Origin: Aldehydirespirator sp965203575
GTDB taxonomy: Bacteria; Actinomycetota; Acidimicrobiia; Acidimicrobiales; Aldehydirespiratoraceae
DNA length: 64,000 nt
NCBI GenBank assembly: GCA_965203575.1
Contig: OZ241894.1
Location: 434,001 to 498,000, forward strand
Direction of reading: 5' to 3'
Shown: positions 8,445 through 19,356 of the stretch, in pieces
Layout of the letters: every line of letters starts with the position of its first letter
How positions within the stretch are numbered: the first letter of the stretch is position 1
Position numbers and translations under genes: made by a program
Notes under the pieces: model-generated
Databases searched by the model: none
What the model was told of the DNA's origin: nothing
Seen by the model: only the letters and a program-made list of their open reading frames with translations

Positions 8445-8450
8445 CCTCCT
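8445..8450 (-). promoter_or_regulatory. Consensus ribosome binding site for the secreted-protein gene
   Basis: AGGAGG on the minus strand with a 5-nt spacer to ATG at 8439. It is one of the strongest Shine-Dalgarno matches in the window and is the main argument that the gene starts here and not in the open frame upstream. Confidence 0.6.
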
Positions 8451-8808
8451 GAGCGAGAGTCGCGCCGCACTATAGCCGACCGGCCGCGCCGAAGCACACA
8501 GCAGAACACCACGACAACCAGAAGCATCCCAGCCCCCCACACCCGCAGCCCCACACACCAGCGAGACACTCGACCCGCCGCCGGCCGCTCAACGAGACAA
8601 GATCCCGGACCCCAGCGCTGCGAGAATCCGCACCCCGGACGAGCAGCCCCAAAGGCCCAGCGGCCGCAGACGACCAGGGAACAGGCCGGGCCGGGCAGTC
8701 GGGCGGTCCACCCCTTGGAACCAACCATCTAGGGGCTGTCGGCGCGATTCTCGGTGAGAGCAATCACTCACTCATCGGGGAGGTTCACACCGATGACCCT
8801 GTCTGAAT

Positions 8809-8830
8809 TCTGCCACACGCATGTGGCAGA
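8809..8830. promoter_or_regulatory. Perfect 9-bp inverted repeat, function unknown
   Basis: TCTGCCACA and TGTGGCAGA flank the tetranucleotide CGCA. The TGCCA/TGGCA core resembles the paired palindromes upstream of the LuxR-type gene near 23.4 kb. No T-run follows, so an operator or decayed element is more likely than a terminator. Confidence 0.4.
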
Positions 8831-9166
8831 CCTTCCGCGCTTCAGGCGGCACGGGCTTGATCCGCGAAGCGGTTGGAGCGGTTGCCCCAGGAGTTGACCA
8901 AGGTCGAGTCGGCCAAAGCCGGTCGGCGCGGGCCGCCATGAGCCAGTGAGACTCAGGCGACGTAGCGCAAACGGGCACGGGCCGCGGCTGCTGGTCGCCC
9001 CGGCCCGGGGGACCTGGAGTTGCGCATGTCCCCAAACTGCGCCAGGGAAGCTTCATGCCGCCGGTGATCGAAGCCTTGCAGGCGTATCGGCCGGGCCCTT
9101 TGGGCCGTGGTCATGACGAACACCTCCAGTCCGGCGTCAAGCGGCCCCGCATCACGGACCACTCCA

Positions 9167-9424
9167 TCAAGGACCGTCCGAGACGATGATGTAGACCTCC
9201 AGGCCGAGGGCCACCGGGAACCCGTGGAGCGGATCGGTGCCGATGATCTCGCCCTCCGGGACGGTGGCCGAAGGCTCGCGCCGCTCGGCGACGCGGAATC
9301 CCTGGTCGGCCAGGGTCTGGATGGCCTGGATCAGTGTCTGGCCCCGCACGTCGGGCACGAAGATCTGCCCCGGCCCGGTGGAGACGGTAATGGTCACCGC
9401 CTCGGCCAGCACCGACACGTCCAC
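9167..9424 (-). pseudogene. Isolated PASTA-domain fragment (85 codons)
   Basis: The frame encodes VTITVSTGPG, then VPDVRGQTLIQAIQTLADQG and a beta-rich end, the pattern of a single PASTA domain. PASTA domains normally occur in tandem at the C-terminus of PknB-type kinases or penicillin-binding proteins, which bind peptidoglycan; no kinase or transpeptidase part is present. A GTG start directly follows an in-frame TAG. The first ten residues, MDVSVLAEAV, are identical to the start of the XdhC gene at 6669. I read this as a gene fragment possibly joined to a copied xdhC 5' end, and probably not functional. Confidence 0.5.
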
Positions 9425-9514
9425 CTAGCAGACGGCGACAAGATCGGCCCACGCCACATCGCGAGGGTTGTTCCTGATTCTCGACAACCGCTTCTCATAT
9501 CGAACCAGTCGTTA

Positions 9515-9529
9515 CTGAGTCTTACTCAG
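9515..9529. promoter_or_regulatory. Small palindrome upstream of the S-layer-homology gene
   Basis: CTGAGT and ACTCAG flank CTT, 43 nt before the GTG start at 9573. It could be an operator or the end of an upstream transcript. A CATACT motif ending about 8 nt before the GTG could be a -10 box for a nearly leaderless transcript. Confidence 0.35.
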
Positions 9530-9572
9530 GATCATCACGTCGGCGTCCGCTCACACGGGCATACTTGCGGCC

Positions 9573-11780
9573 GTGCCCAGACGCAGACTCGCCGCGCTGT
9601 CCGTAATGGGTGTATTGACCGCATCGGCTCCGGCTCACGCGCCGGTCGCCGCCGCTCAGACCGGCACTGCCTTCGAGGATGTGGCCGACGGCTCGTACTA
9701 CGCCGAGCCGGTCGCCGCGCTGGCCGGGGACGGCGTGTTCTCCGGGACTCTGTGCGAGGAGGGCTTCTGCCCCGGCGAGGCGATCGACCGCAAGACGATG
9801 GCGGTGTGGGTTGTGCGAGTGCTCGACGGTGCGGACCCGCCCGCAGTCCCGCAGGCAAGGTTCGACGACATCGATGCTGACAGCTTCCATGCGCCCTTCG
9901 TCGAACGCATGCATCAACTCGGAGTGACCAGCGGCTGCGGCGACGGCAGCGGCTTCTGCCCCCAAGACAACGTCACCCGAGCCCAGATGGCGGTATTCGT
10001 CTCGCGAGCCTTCAAGCTCCCCGACGGCCCGGACCCGGACTTCGCCGACGTTCCCGCAGACGCCTGGTACGCGGCGGAGGTGGCCAGGCTCGCCGCGTCG
10101 GGCGTCACTCGCGGCTGCGGCGACGGCAGCGGCTTCTGCCCCCACGACAACGTCACCCGAGCCCAGATGGCGACCTTCCTCGTGCGAGCACTGGGCGAGA
10201 ACGTGGCGCCGGCCGCTCTCACCTGGGCGCTGCCCTCGCACTGCCAGGCCTGGCTGCCAGAGGACGTGCGGGCCACCCCCCGTCTGTATGCTGCGCCCAC
10301 TCCCGACTGTCCCGCGTGGTGGAGCCATCTGCGGGACCTGGAGCCCTCGCCCGAGGGGATCACCGCCAGCGAGATGAGGCACCGACTCGCGGCGGTGCTG
10401 CCCAACTACCGGTGGCCCGACGGTCGGGACGACGGCCTGGAGAACCTGCCCGCCGCCGCCCGCGAGACGATAGCCAACACCATCGAGCGCCTCGCAGCCG
10501 AGGACCCGGCCACCGCCGCCAGCCTCAACGTGATCGACGGCGATCCCGAGCGCTGCAGCGGATGGGTTGGAGCGGCTCCAGCAGCGTGCGCCTTCAGCAA
10601 CGCACTCAGCTTCGCCCGCCCCGAGGGCCTCGAACGATGGCTGGCAGACGTTGAAACCACCGTGCACGAGTGGGCGCACATACGCGACTTCAGGATCGCG
10701 CCCGGCGGCGGGCATGATCCTGGGTGGTGCGAGCAGATCGCCGAGCGGGTGAGAGCCGATGAGGCCTCGGGGCGGCTCGTCACGCATGCAGCGCTGCTGG
10801 AGGCCGCGAACCCGGCCTACCGGATGCCGCTGCGTGCGGGGCCGGGTTGTTGGATAGCGCTCATCGGCCGCTTCGAGATGGAGGTCCCCAGCCATGACCG
10901 CGGGGGAATCTTGGAACTCTCGGCCAATGCTCAGACCCAGGCCTGGTTACGCGGCTCGTGGGCATCAGCGGAGGCCCGCTGGTGGGCTGCCGAGGCCGCT
11001 GCCGGGTACCCGGCCGGCCCCCGCCTCGAGTCGCCGTTGCAATGGGCGCCAGAACACAACGTGATAGAGCCCGAACGTGGAGCCTGTGACGACGAATGGC
11101 CCGATCCCGAGGGGTGCGCCACCCCCGACAACTGCTATGACGGGATCCACGATCACCCGTTTCTGCGAGACACCAGGCACTACCACAGCGGCGGGCTGGC
11201 GCCCCACACCCACCCCCGCTGGCACGTCATCATCGACGGCGAGGCCGTGCCAACCGACGTTGCCCTCGACCACCGGGGCCGCTCGCGACCCCTCGAGCCA
11301 ACGGAGGGCCATGCGCCTCGCACCGCCGGCGCCTACTGCCAGTACCCCGACGGGCGAAAGGTAGTCATCGGGCACCAGCACGGACTAGTGGATGCGCGAG
11401 TGTTCGGGGACCCTGTCAGGGTCAGCACCCACGCATATTCACCCGATGGGAAATGGGTGAAGTCGGTAGCCAGCAACTGCGTCCACAGCGACACCAGCCC
11501 GCAGCACTGGGTCTGCAGCAGCCACGGCAAGCGCTTGGGCTGGCACCGCGATGTGTTGGGGCCTGTCCTCATCGAGCACACGTGGGAATACTGCGACGGC
11601 CCGACAACTGGGTCCCCCGGCATCTACAGACAGTGGGACGGGGGCTGCCCCACGGAGGCCGAGCTCGATGACGGCGGGTATGACGGGGGCTGGATCGCCT
11701 GCGGCGAAGCCGACGAATGGGGCACCTTCCGGGACATCTGCCGAGCCACGACCGGCGAGCCGCTTCACCGCGGGCGGTGA
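9573..11780 (+). CDS. Secreted S-layer-homology protein with HExxH motif, 735 aa
   Basis: A signal peptide (Arg-rich start, hydrophobic core, cleavage after AAAQ-like residues) precedes three S-layer-homology repeats at about residues 30-200. The second and third repeats share an almost identical run (GCGDGSGFCP..DNVTRAQMA). S-layer-homology repeats anchor proteins to the cell surface. A domain follows with VETTVHEWAHIRD, an HExxH zinc site at His365-Glu366-His369, so a surface metallopeptidase is plausible. The C-terminal third is rich in His, Trp and Cys (for example RHYHSGGLAPHTHPRWH), suggesting disulfides or more metal binding. The third zinc ligand is not identified. The gene starts at GTG without a clear ribosome site. 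Confidence 0.7.
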   Translation: MPRRRLAALSVMGVLTASAPAHAPVAAAQTGTAFEDVADGSYYAEPVAALAGDGVFSGTLCEEGFCPGEAIDRKTMAVWVVRVLDGADPPAVPQARFDDIDADSFHAPFVERMHQLGVTSGCGDGSGFCPQDNVTRAQMAVFVSRAFKLPDGPDPDFADVPADAWYAAEVARLAASGVTRGCGDGSGFCPHDNVTRAQMATFLVRALGENVAPAALTWALPSHCQAWLPEDVRATPRLYAAPTPDCPAWWSHLRDLEPSPEGITASEMRHRLAAVLPNYRWPDGRDDGLENLPAAARETIANTIERLAAEDPATAASLNVIDGDPERCSGWVGAAPAACAFSNALSFARPEGLERWLADVETTVHEWAHIRDFRIAPGGGHDPGWCEQIAERVRADEASGRLVTHAALLEAANPAYRMPLRAGPGCWIALIGRFEMEVPSHDRGGILELSANAQTQAWLRGSWASAEARWWAAEAAAGYPAGPRLESPLQWAPEHNVIEPERGACDDEWPDPEGCATPDNCYDGIHDHPFLRDTRHYHSGGLAPHTHPRWHVIIDGEAVPTDVALDHRGRSRPLEPTEGHAPRTAGAYCQYPDGRKVVIGHQHGLVDARVFGDPVRVSTHAYSPDGKWVKSVASNCVHSDTSPQHWVCSSHGKRLGWHRDVLGPVLIEHTWEYCDGPTTGSPGIYRQWDGGCPTEAELDDGGYDGGWIACGEADEWGTFRDICRATTGEPLHRGR

Positions 11781-11843
11781 CCCAGCCCCCCGAGCCAATT
11801 CGCGTCGCTGGCGGTGACGGAACCTACGTGCAGCAAGACTTGT

Positions 11844-11874
11844 GATTAGTGAGTATGAAAAATATCGATTAGTG
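11844..11874 (+). promoter_or_regulatory. AT-rich promoter region with direct repeat before the DUF4143 ATPase
   Basis: GATTAGTG occurs twice, at 11844 and 11867, with 23 bp between starts, in a notably AT-rich 130-bp gap. It is likely a promoter/operator region and contrasts in composition with the surrounding GC-rich DNA. Confidence 0.35.
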
Positions 11875-11912
11875 CAGGGGAAAAAGTTTGATCAGCGGTT
11901 AGGGTCCGTCTC

Positions 11913-13205
11913 GTGCAGATCGTCCCCAGGCACATGGAGCCGCGGGTCGCCGAAGCGATGGACCACTTCCGGGTGGTCGTGCTCCACGGTGCCCGGCAGT
12001 GCGGCAAGTCAACTCTCGCCCGGCTCGTGGCCGACGAGCGCGGCGGCACCTACACGTCGCTGGACGACGATGCTGCCCGCCAGGCTGCTCTGGCCGATCC
12101 GCGCGGTTTCCTGCTCGACCAAGGCCTGCCGCTGGTCGTCGACGAAATCCAGCTAGGAGGCGACCGAGTCGTCCGCGCCTTGAAGCAGGTGGTGGACGCC
12201 GACCCCGCAACGGGCCGCTTCCTGCTCACCGGCTCGACCAACTTCCTGACCGTCCCCACCATCAGCGAGTCGCTGGCCGGACGGGCGCGTGTGCTGCGCC
12301 TGTGGCCGCTCTCGCAGGCGGAGCTCGCAGGCTCTGATTCGCTCCCTCTAGGAGCTTGGTTCACGGACGCGGGCTCCGACCCTGCTTCCGCGCCCGCGTC
12401 CACCGGGCGGCGGGCTCGCCCCGGCCGCCGCGACTACCTCGAGCTGCTGTGCCGGGGCGGCTACCCCGAAGTGATTGCCCTGCCCCGCAGCCAGCGGCGG
12501 GGCTGGTTCGAGAGCTACGTGGAGACGGTCGTCGAACGCGATGTCGTGGCGCTGGGCGACCTGCGCCGACGGGCGGTGCTGCCCCAGATGGTGGAATGGA
12601 TCGCGGCCAGCACCGGAACCGAGCTCAACATCCAGGCCGCGTCGAGCCGGATGGGCATCGACCGAGCGACCCTGGCGTCCTACCTGGCCTGGATGGAGAC
12701 CGTGTTCCTGGTCCATCGCCTGCCGGCATGGTCGCGCAGCCCCGCGGCCAGGACCGTGCGCCGGCCCAAGGTCCACATCACCGACACCGGCCTGGCCGCA
12801 AGCCTCATGGGACTCGACGCAGGCGCACTGACCATCCCCACCGCGCCCGCAACCGGACCGCTGCTGGAGACCTTCGTCGTCAACGAGATCGCCCGCGCCG
12901 TCTCGGCATCAGCCGAAAACCTGCGCCTGCACCACTACCGGGACCACCAGGGCCACGAGGTCGACCTCGTGATCGAACGGGCCGACGGCGCCGTCGTGGC
13001 AGTGGAGATCAAGGCGACCAGCTCGCCCAGCGTCGTCCAGATGCGCCACGTGGGCTGGCTGCGCGACAGGATCGACGCAGCCGCCCCGGGCGCCTTCCGA
13101 GCCGGGATCCTCCTGCACACCGGCGAACAGCATTTGACCGTCGGCGACCGGCTGCATGTCCGACCCATCGACACCCTCTGGCAGTATCGGGCCGCTCCGG
13201 CGAGC

Positions 13206-13220
<15 letters not shown>
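11913..13220 (+). CDS. AAA-family ATPase with C-terminal DUF4143 domain, 435 aa
   Basis: The N-terminal P-loop GARQCGKST lies at about residues 26-34, with a Walker B LVVDEIQ near 75 and sensor segment LLTGSTN near 105. The C-terminal DUF4143 part from about residue 190 ends with a nuclease-like signature, EVDLVIERADG...VEIKA, typical of the PD-(D/E)xK fold. This family is widespread, often horizontally acquired, and of unclear function; links to DNA repair or defence are guesses. The AT-rich upstream region fits transfer. Its stop overlaps the convergent coxL stop by 15 bp. The start is GTG at 11913; ATG at 11934 is an alternative. Confidence 0.85.
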
Positions 13221-15563
<2,343 letters not shown>

Positions 15564-15576
15564 TGCGTGCTCCCTT

Positions 15577-16056
<480 letters not shown>

Positions 16057-16067
16057 GTCTCCCCCTC

Positions 16068-16928
16068 TCAGGCCTGGGCCTGCTCGGCTGCGGCCGCGAG
16101 AGCCCTCTGGGTGAAGGCGGCCACCACCCTGCGCTTCCATCGGGCCGAGCCCCGCACGTCGTCGCGGGGCTCTGAGGCCGCCGCGGCCGCTTCACCGGCC
16201 TCGGCGAACAGATCGGCGCTCGGTGCGTTGCCCACTAGCAGCGCCTCGGCGCCGGTGGCCTTGCGGTTGATGGGCGCCACCGATGTCATGGCCACGCCGG
16301 CGGCCGAGATGGTGCCGTCGGCGGCCAGCTCGAGATGGGCGGCCACCCCGACGGTGGCGTAGTCGCCGACCTTGCGCTCCAGCTTCTGGTACGAGCCGCC
16401 CGACGGACCCGAAGGCACCGGGATGTGCACTGCGGTAACCATCTCGTCGTCGTTGAGCGAGTTGGTGAAGAAGTCCTGCACGAAGTCGCCGATGGCGATG
16501 GAGCGCCGGCCCGACGGACCCTGGGCGATCACCTCGGCACCGGTGGCCAGCAGCACCGAGTTCCAGTCGCCCTCGGGGTCGCAGTGGGCCACCGACCCGC
16601 ACAGGGTGCCCAGGTTGCGCACCAGCGGATCGGAGATCCAAGGGGCCGCGGATGCCACCGCGCCGGACACCGCATCGGAGGCGGCGATATCGGCGTGGCG
16701 GACCAGCGCCCCAACCTGCAGATGGCCGTTGTGGTGCTCGATGGTGTCGAGACCGGCGATCCGGTTGATGTCAACCAGCTTCGACGGCGTCGCGAACCGA
16801 AGCTTCATCATCGGTAGCAGGCTCTGCCCGCCGGCTAGGAACCGGGTCTCGTCACCCCCCTCGGCCTTGGCGGCTATGGCCTCCTCCACTGATGAGGCCG
16901 CTATGTAGTCGAACTGGGCGGGCAGCAT
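16068..16928 (-). CDS. coxM: Aerobic CO dehydrogenase medium FAD subunit, 286 aa
   Basis: A FAD-binding subunit of the molybdenum hydroxylase family. The first FAD motif, AGGQS, is at residues 32-36 and the second, TLCGSVAHCDP, starts at 108 (commonly TIGGS/TxGG). The C-terminal CO dehydrogenase flavoprotein domain follows. It accepts electrons from CoxS and delivers them to the respiratory chain. It is first gene of the operon. The second FAD motif carries Cys110 where glycine is usual, a small oddity. Confidence 0.9.
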   Translation of the reverse strand: MLPAQFDYIAASSVEEAIAAKAEGGDETRFLAGGQSLLPMMKLRFATPSKLVDINRIAGLDTIEHHNGHLQVGALVRHADIAASDAVSGAVASAAPWISDPLVRNLGTLCGSVAHCDPEGDWNSVLLATGAEVIAQGPSGRRSIAIGDFVQDFFTNSLNDDEMVTAVHIPVPSGPSGGSYQKLERKVGDYATVGVAAHLELAADGTISAAGVAMTSVAPINRKATGAEALLVGNAPSADLFAEAGEAAAAASEPRDDVRGSARWKRRVVAAFTQRALAAAAEQAQA

Positions 16929-16950
16929 TCCGAACCCCCATTCGTCGCGG

Positions 16951-16970
16951 CCCGCGTAGGTGCACGCGGG
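16951..16970. promoter_or_regulatory. Palindrome upstream of the cox operon
   Basis: CCCGCGT and ACGCGGG form perfect 7-bp arms around AGGTGC, 23-42 nt upstream of the coxM start in the divergent gap shared with the MFS gene. It is a candidate operator for CO- or growth-phase regulation; no regulator gene lies beside it. A smaller CCCGC-TCAT-GCGGG repeat lies at 16999-17012. Confidence 0.4.
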
Positions 16971-17052
16971 TCGCGGACATTACACGACCAACCGCTGTCC
17001 CGCTCATGCGGGAAGACTCGGAGCGGCGACACGGGCAAAGGTACGCTGACGG

Positions 17053-18291
17053 ATGCGCGCCGCCGGACCCTCGAAACCCCCGGGGCGGTTCGCGGCGCTC
17101 GGCAACCGCCACTTCCGGCTGCTCTTCGTGGGCGGGTTGTTCACGTTCCTCACCATGCAGGTGGCCGGCATCGCCCGGGCCTGGCTCGCGTTCGAACTCA
17201 CCGGCAGCAACACCGGCCTCGGCGGTGTGATGCTGGCCTTCGGTTTCTGCAGCATCATCGCCATCCCCTACGGGGGCGTGATCTCCGATCGCTTCCCCAG
17301 ACGCAATGTGCTCCTGGTGGCCGGCGTCCTGCAGGCTGCAACCCCCATCTGTCTGGGCGTGGTAGTGGCCACCGGCACCGAGACGTACTGGATCCTGATC
17401 GCCGCCAGTGTCGTCCAGGGCGGCGTCATCTCGATCCTGGCACCGGCCCGGCTCTCCTTCATCTCTGAGATCGTCGGCCGGGAGGCCATCACCAACGCGG
17501 TGTTCCTGTCGATGTCCACCGTGCAGTTGGCCCGGGTTGCCGGCCCGGCTGCGGCGGGCGCCCTGATCGGGGTGGCGTTCTTCGGCCTGGCCGGCGTCTT
17601 CTTCGCCGCGGGGGTGCTCGGGATCCTCAGCGTGGTCCTGCTGGTCGGCCTGCCCCGGGGAACGCCGGCGAGCCACTCGGGTCGCAGTGCGCTGGGCGAC
17701 ATCGCCGACGGCCTGAGATTCGTTCGCTCCCGCCCGGACCTGGTGCACCTTCTCTTGGTGTCGTTCGGGGTGGTGCTGATCGGCTTTCCCCACATGGCGT
17801 TCCTGCCGGTAGTGGCCGAGCAGGTTCACAACAGCGGATCGACCGGGTTCGGGTTCCTCAACGCAGCCGCGGCGGTGGGCGCCGCGGTGGGCTCCATCTC
17901 GCTGGCGAACCTGGAGCGGAGGAGGCTGCGCCCATTCCAGACTCGCAGTGGCCTGGCCTTCGGCGCCTCGCTCGCCGTGTTCGCAGTGATGCCCGGGTTC
18001 TACGCCGCGCTGGCGGTCATGGCGGTGGTGGGGGCCACGTCCAGCGTGTTCCAGGCCCTCAACAACTCCATGCTGCTCACTTCGACGCCGGTCGAGTACC
18101 ACGGACGGGTCCAGAGCCTGCTGATGCTCAGCTTCTCGGGTTTCGCCATAGCGGCCCTGCCCATCGGAATCGTGGCCGACGCCATCGGGATACGCACGAC
18201 CCTGGTGGTGCTCGGCGTGCTGGTGATCGCGGTGATGACGGTGGCCCGGATCGTCGAGCCGCGCCGCATGCCCGAGGAGACAACACTATGA
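17053..18291 (+). CDS. Major facilitator superfamily permease, 412 aa
   Basis: Twelve predicted hydrophobic segments in two six-helix halves, with a basic loop (GVISDRFPRR) at the typical MFS position between helices 2 and 3. It resembles the enterobactin-exporter-like/MFS_3 group, probably an exporter; the substrate is unknown. A TACGCT -10-like motif ends about 5 nt before the ATG, fitting a nearly leaderless transcript. It is divergent from coxM and upstream of the SnoaL/cupin/TauE genes on the same strand. Confidence 0.8.
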   Translation: MRAAGPSKPPGRFAALGNRHFRLLFVGGLFTFLTMQVAGIARAWLAFELTGSNTGLGGVMLAFGFCSIIAIPYGGVISDRFPRRNVLLVAGVLQAATPICLGVVVATGTETYWILIAASVVQGGVISILAPARLSFISEIVGREAITNAVFLSMSTVQLARVAGPAAAGALIGVAFFGLAGVFFAAGVLGILSVVLLVGLPRGTPASHSGRSALGDIADGLRFVRSRPDLVHLLLVSFGVVLIGFPHMAFLPVVAEQVHNSGSTGFGFLNAAAAVGAAVGSISLANLERRRLRPFQTRSGLAFGASLAVFAVMPGFYAALAVMAVVGATSSVFQALNNSMLLTSTPVEYHGRVQSLLMLSFSGFAIAALPIGIVADAIGIRTTLVVLGVLVIAVMTVARIVEPRRMPEETTL

Positions 18292-18320
18292 ACAGGCGGC
18301 ACGAACAGGAGGCCGAGCTT

Positions 18321-18370
18321 GCGAGGCCGTGGCCCGAGCGGCCCGTGAGCGAAGCGAACAAGAGCGGGAA
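18321..18370 (+). repeat. Dispersed ~50-bp intergenic repeat, copy 1
   Basis: Begins GCGAGGCCGTGGCCCGAGCG and ends GCGAACAAGAGCGGGAA. A second copy lies at 34233-34283 in the same orientation, with identical ends and a short variable centre. Both copies lie between genes and near the start of a following reading frame. Function is unknown. Confidence 0.7.
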
Positions 18371-18430
18371 GGACAGCGCCGCATCGCGCGGCGGCTGCAC
18401 TTGCCCGCACGTCAACTGAAGGAGGCAGCC

Positions 18431-18847
18431 ATGGCCAGCGACACCGGCAACGATCAGACCGCCAGCACTCCGGGGACTTCGCCGGAGTCGGTGGTGCGCG
18501 CCTACTGGGAGCGGGTCTGGCTCGGTCGCGACCTCGACGCCCTCGACGAGATCGTGGCCGACCCGATCGTGCGCCACACCGCGGAGGGGACCCAGGTCAT
18601 GGCCCGGTCCGACCTGCGCCGGAGGCTCTTGGGGGCCTTCGAGGCAGTGTGCGCCAGCGAGGTCAGCTTCGACGCGCTCGCCGTCGAGGGCGGCTCGGTG
18701 TGGGTCCGGCTGACGCTGCGAGGGGTGAGCCTGGCCACCGCGGCCCCGATGTCGGTGGCCTGGCTGGCACAGTACCGGATCGACGGAGGGCGCATCGCCG
18801 AACTGTGGGCCCTGCACCAGCCCGGCGCGGACTGGTCGGCACGATGA
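18431..18847 (+). CDS. SnoaL-like/NTF2-fold protein, 138 aa
   Basis: A small alpha+beta protein of the SnoaL/nuclear transport factor 2 group. The pattern is an early helix (VVRAYWERVWLGRDLDALDEI) then HTAEG, a hydrophobic strand set, and a C-terminal GGRIAELWAL strand. Members are cyclases, isomerases or carriers of small ligands. The ATG at 18431 has a GGAGG six nucleotides upstream. The stop overlaps the next start (ATGA), so it is co-translated with the cupin gene. Confidence 0.7.
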   Translation: MASDTGNDQTASTPGTSPESVVRAYWERVWLGRDLDALDEIVADPIVRHTAEGTQVMARSDLRRRLLGAFEAVCASEVSFDALAVEGGSVWVRLTLRGVSLATAAPMSVAWLAQYRIDGGRIAELWALHQPGADWSAR

Positions 18848-19356
18848 GCGGCGGCCCGACCATCCGACGCTTCGATGACCCTGCGGTGCCGTGGCAGCGG
18901 GTCAAGGCACAGCGCAACGCCGACGGCACCGAGTCGTCGGTGTGGGAGAAATGGTTCGCCTTCCGCTCCGACCCGACCTACCTGTCGCTCTATGCCCGCT
19001 ACGACGGTGGCATGGTGGTGCGGCGCCACGGCCACCGTTCTCCGCACGTGGTGTTCGTCGTGGAGGGCGAGATCCTCATAGACGACGAGCTGTGCGGCGC
19101 AGGCACCCATATCGAACTGCCCGAGGGCGCCCAGTTCGGTCCCCTCGTGGCGGGGGACGCGGGATGCGCACTCTTCGAGGTGATGCTGGGCGACCCCCGC
19201 AGCTGGAGCGACGACCCGGATTCGTTCACCGACGCGTGCTCGGCGCGCGGGGTCACGCCGCTGCCCGACCCAGAGATCGACTTCCCCGACTGGCTCACCG
19301 ATCTGCGCAGCCAGTGGCTCGACTCCCCCGGCCCAGCTGACAAGCCCGGAGGGTGA
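18844..19356 (+). CDS. Cupin-domain protein, 170 aa
   Basis: A single cupin barrel. The first motif HGHRSPHVVFVVEGE supplies two His and a Glu as likely metal ligands; the second motif is weak. The function could be a dioxygenase, isomerase or sensor. The start overlaps the previous stop by 4 bp (ATGA) and the stop overlaps the next GTG start, so the three genes form a tightly coupled unit. Confidence 0.7.
   Translation: MSGGPTIRRFDDPAVPWQRVKAQRNADGTESSVWEKWFAFRSDPTYLSLYARYDGGMVVRRHGHRSPHVVFVVEGEILIDDELCGAGTHIELPEGAQFGPLVAGDAGCALFEVMLGDPRSWSDDPDSFTDACSARGVTPLPDPEIDFPDWLTDLRSQWLDSPGPADKPGG

Larger units (their letters stand above)
8440..9166. other. Stretch without a convincing gene
   Basis: About 730 bp with several overlapping open frames of unnatural composition and none with a family match. 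It holds a perfect 9-bp palindrome at 8809-8830. At 9110-9162 on the minus strand is a short segment (DAGLEVFV) that echoes the end of the neighbouring PASTA fragment (ALGLEVYI), which suggests decayed duplicated coding sequence. Confidence 0.4.

Noticed and set aside
8470..8771. Overlapping minus-strand frames upstream of the secreted protein
   Set aside because: Trp/Gly/Cys-rich, in mutually exclusive frames, no motif or start signal.
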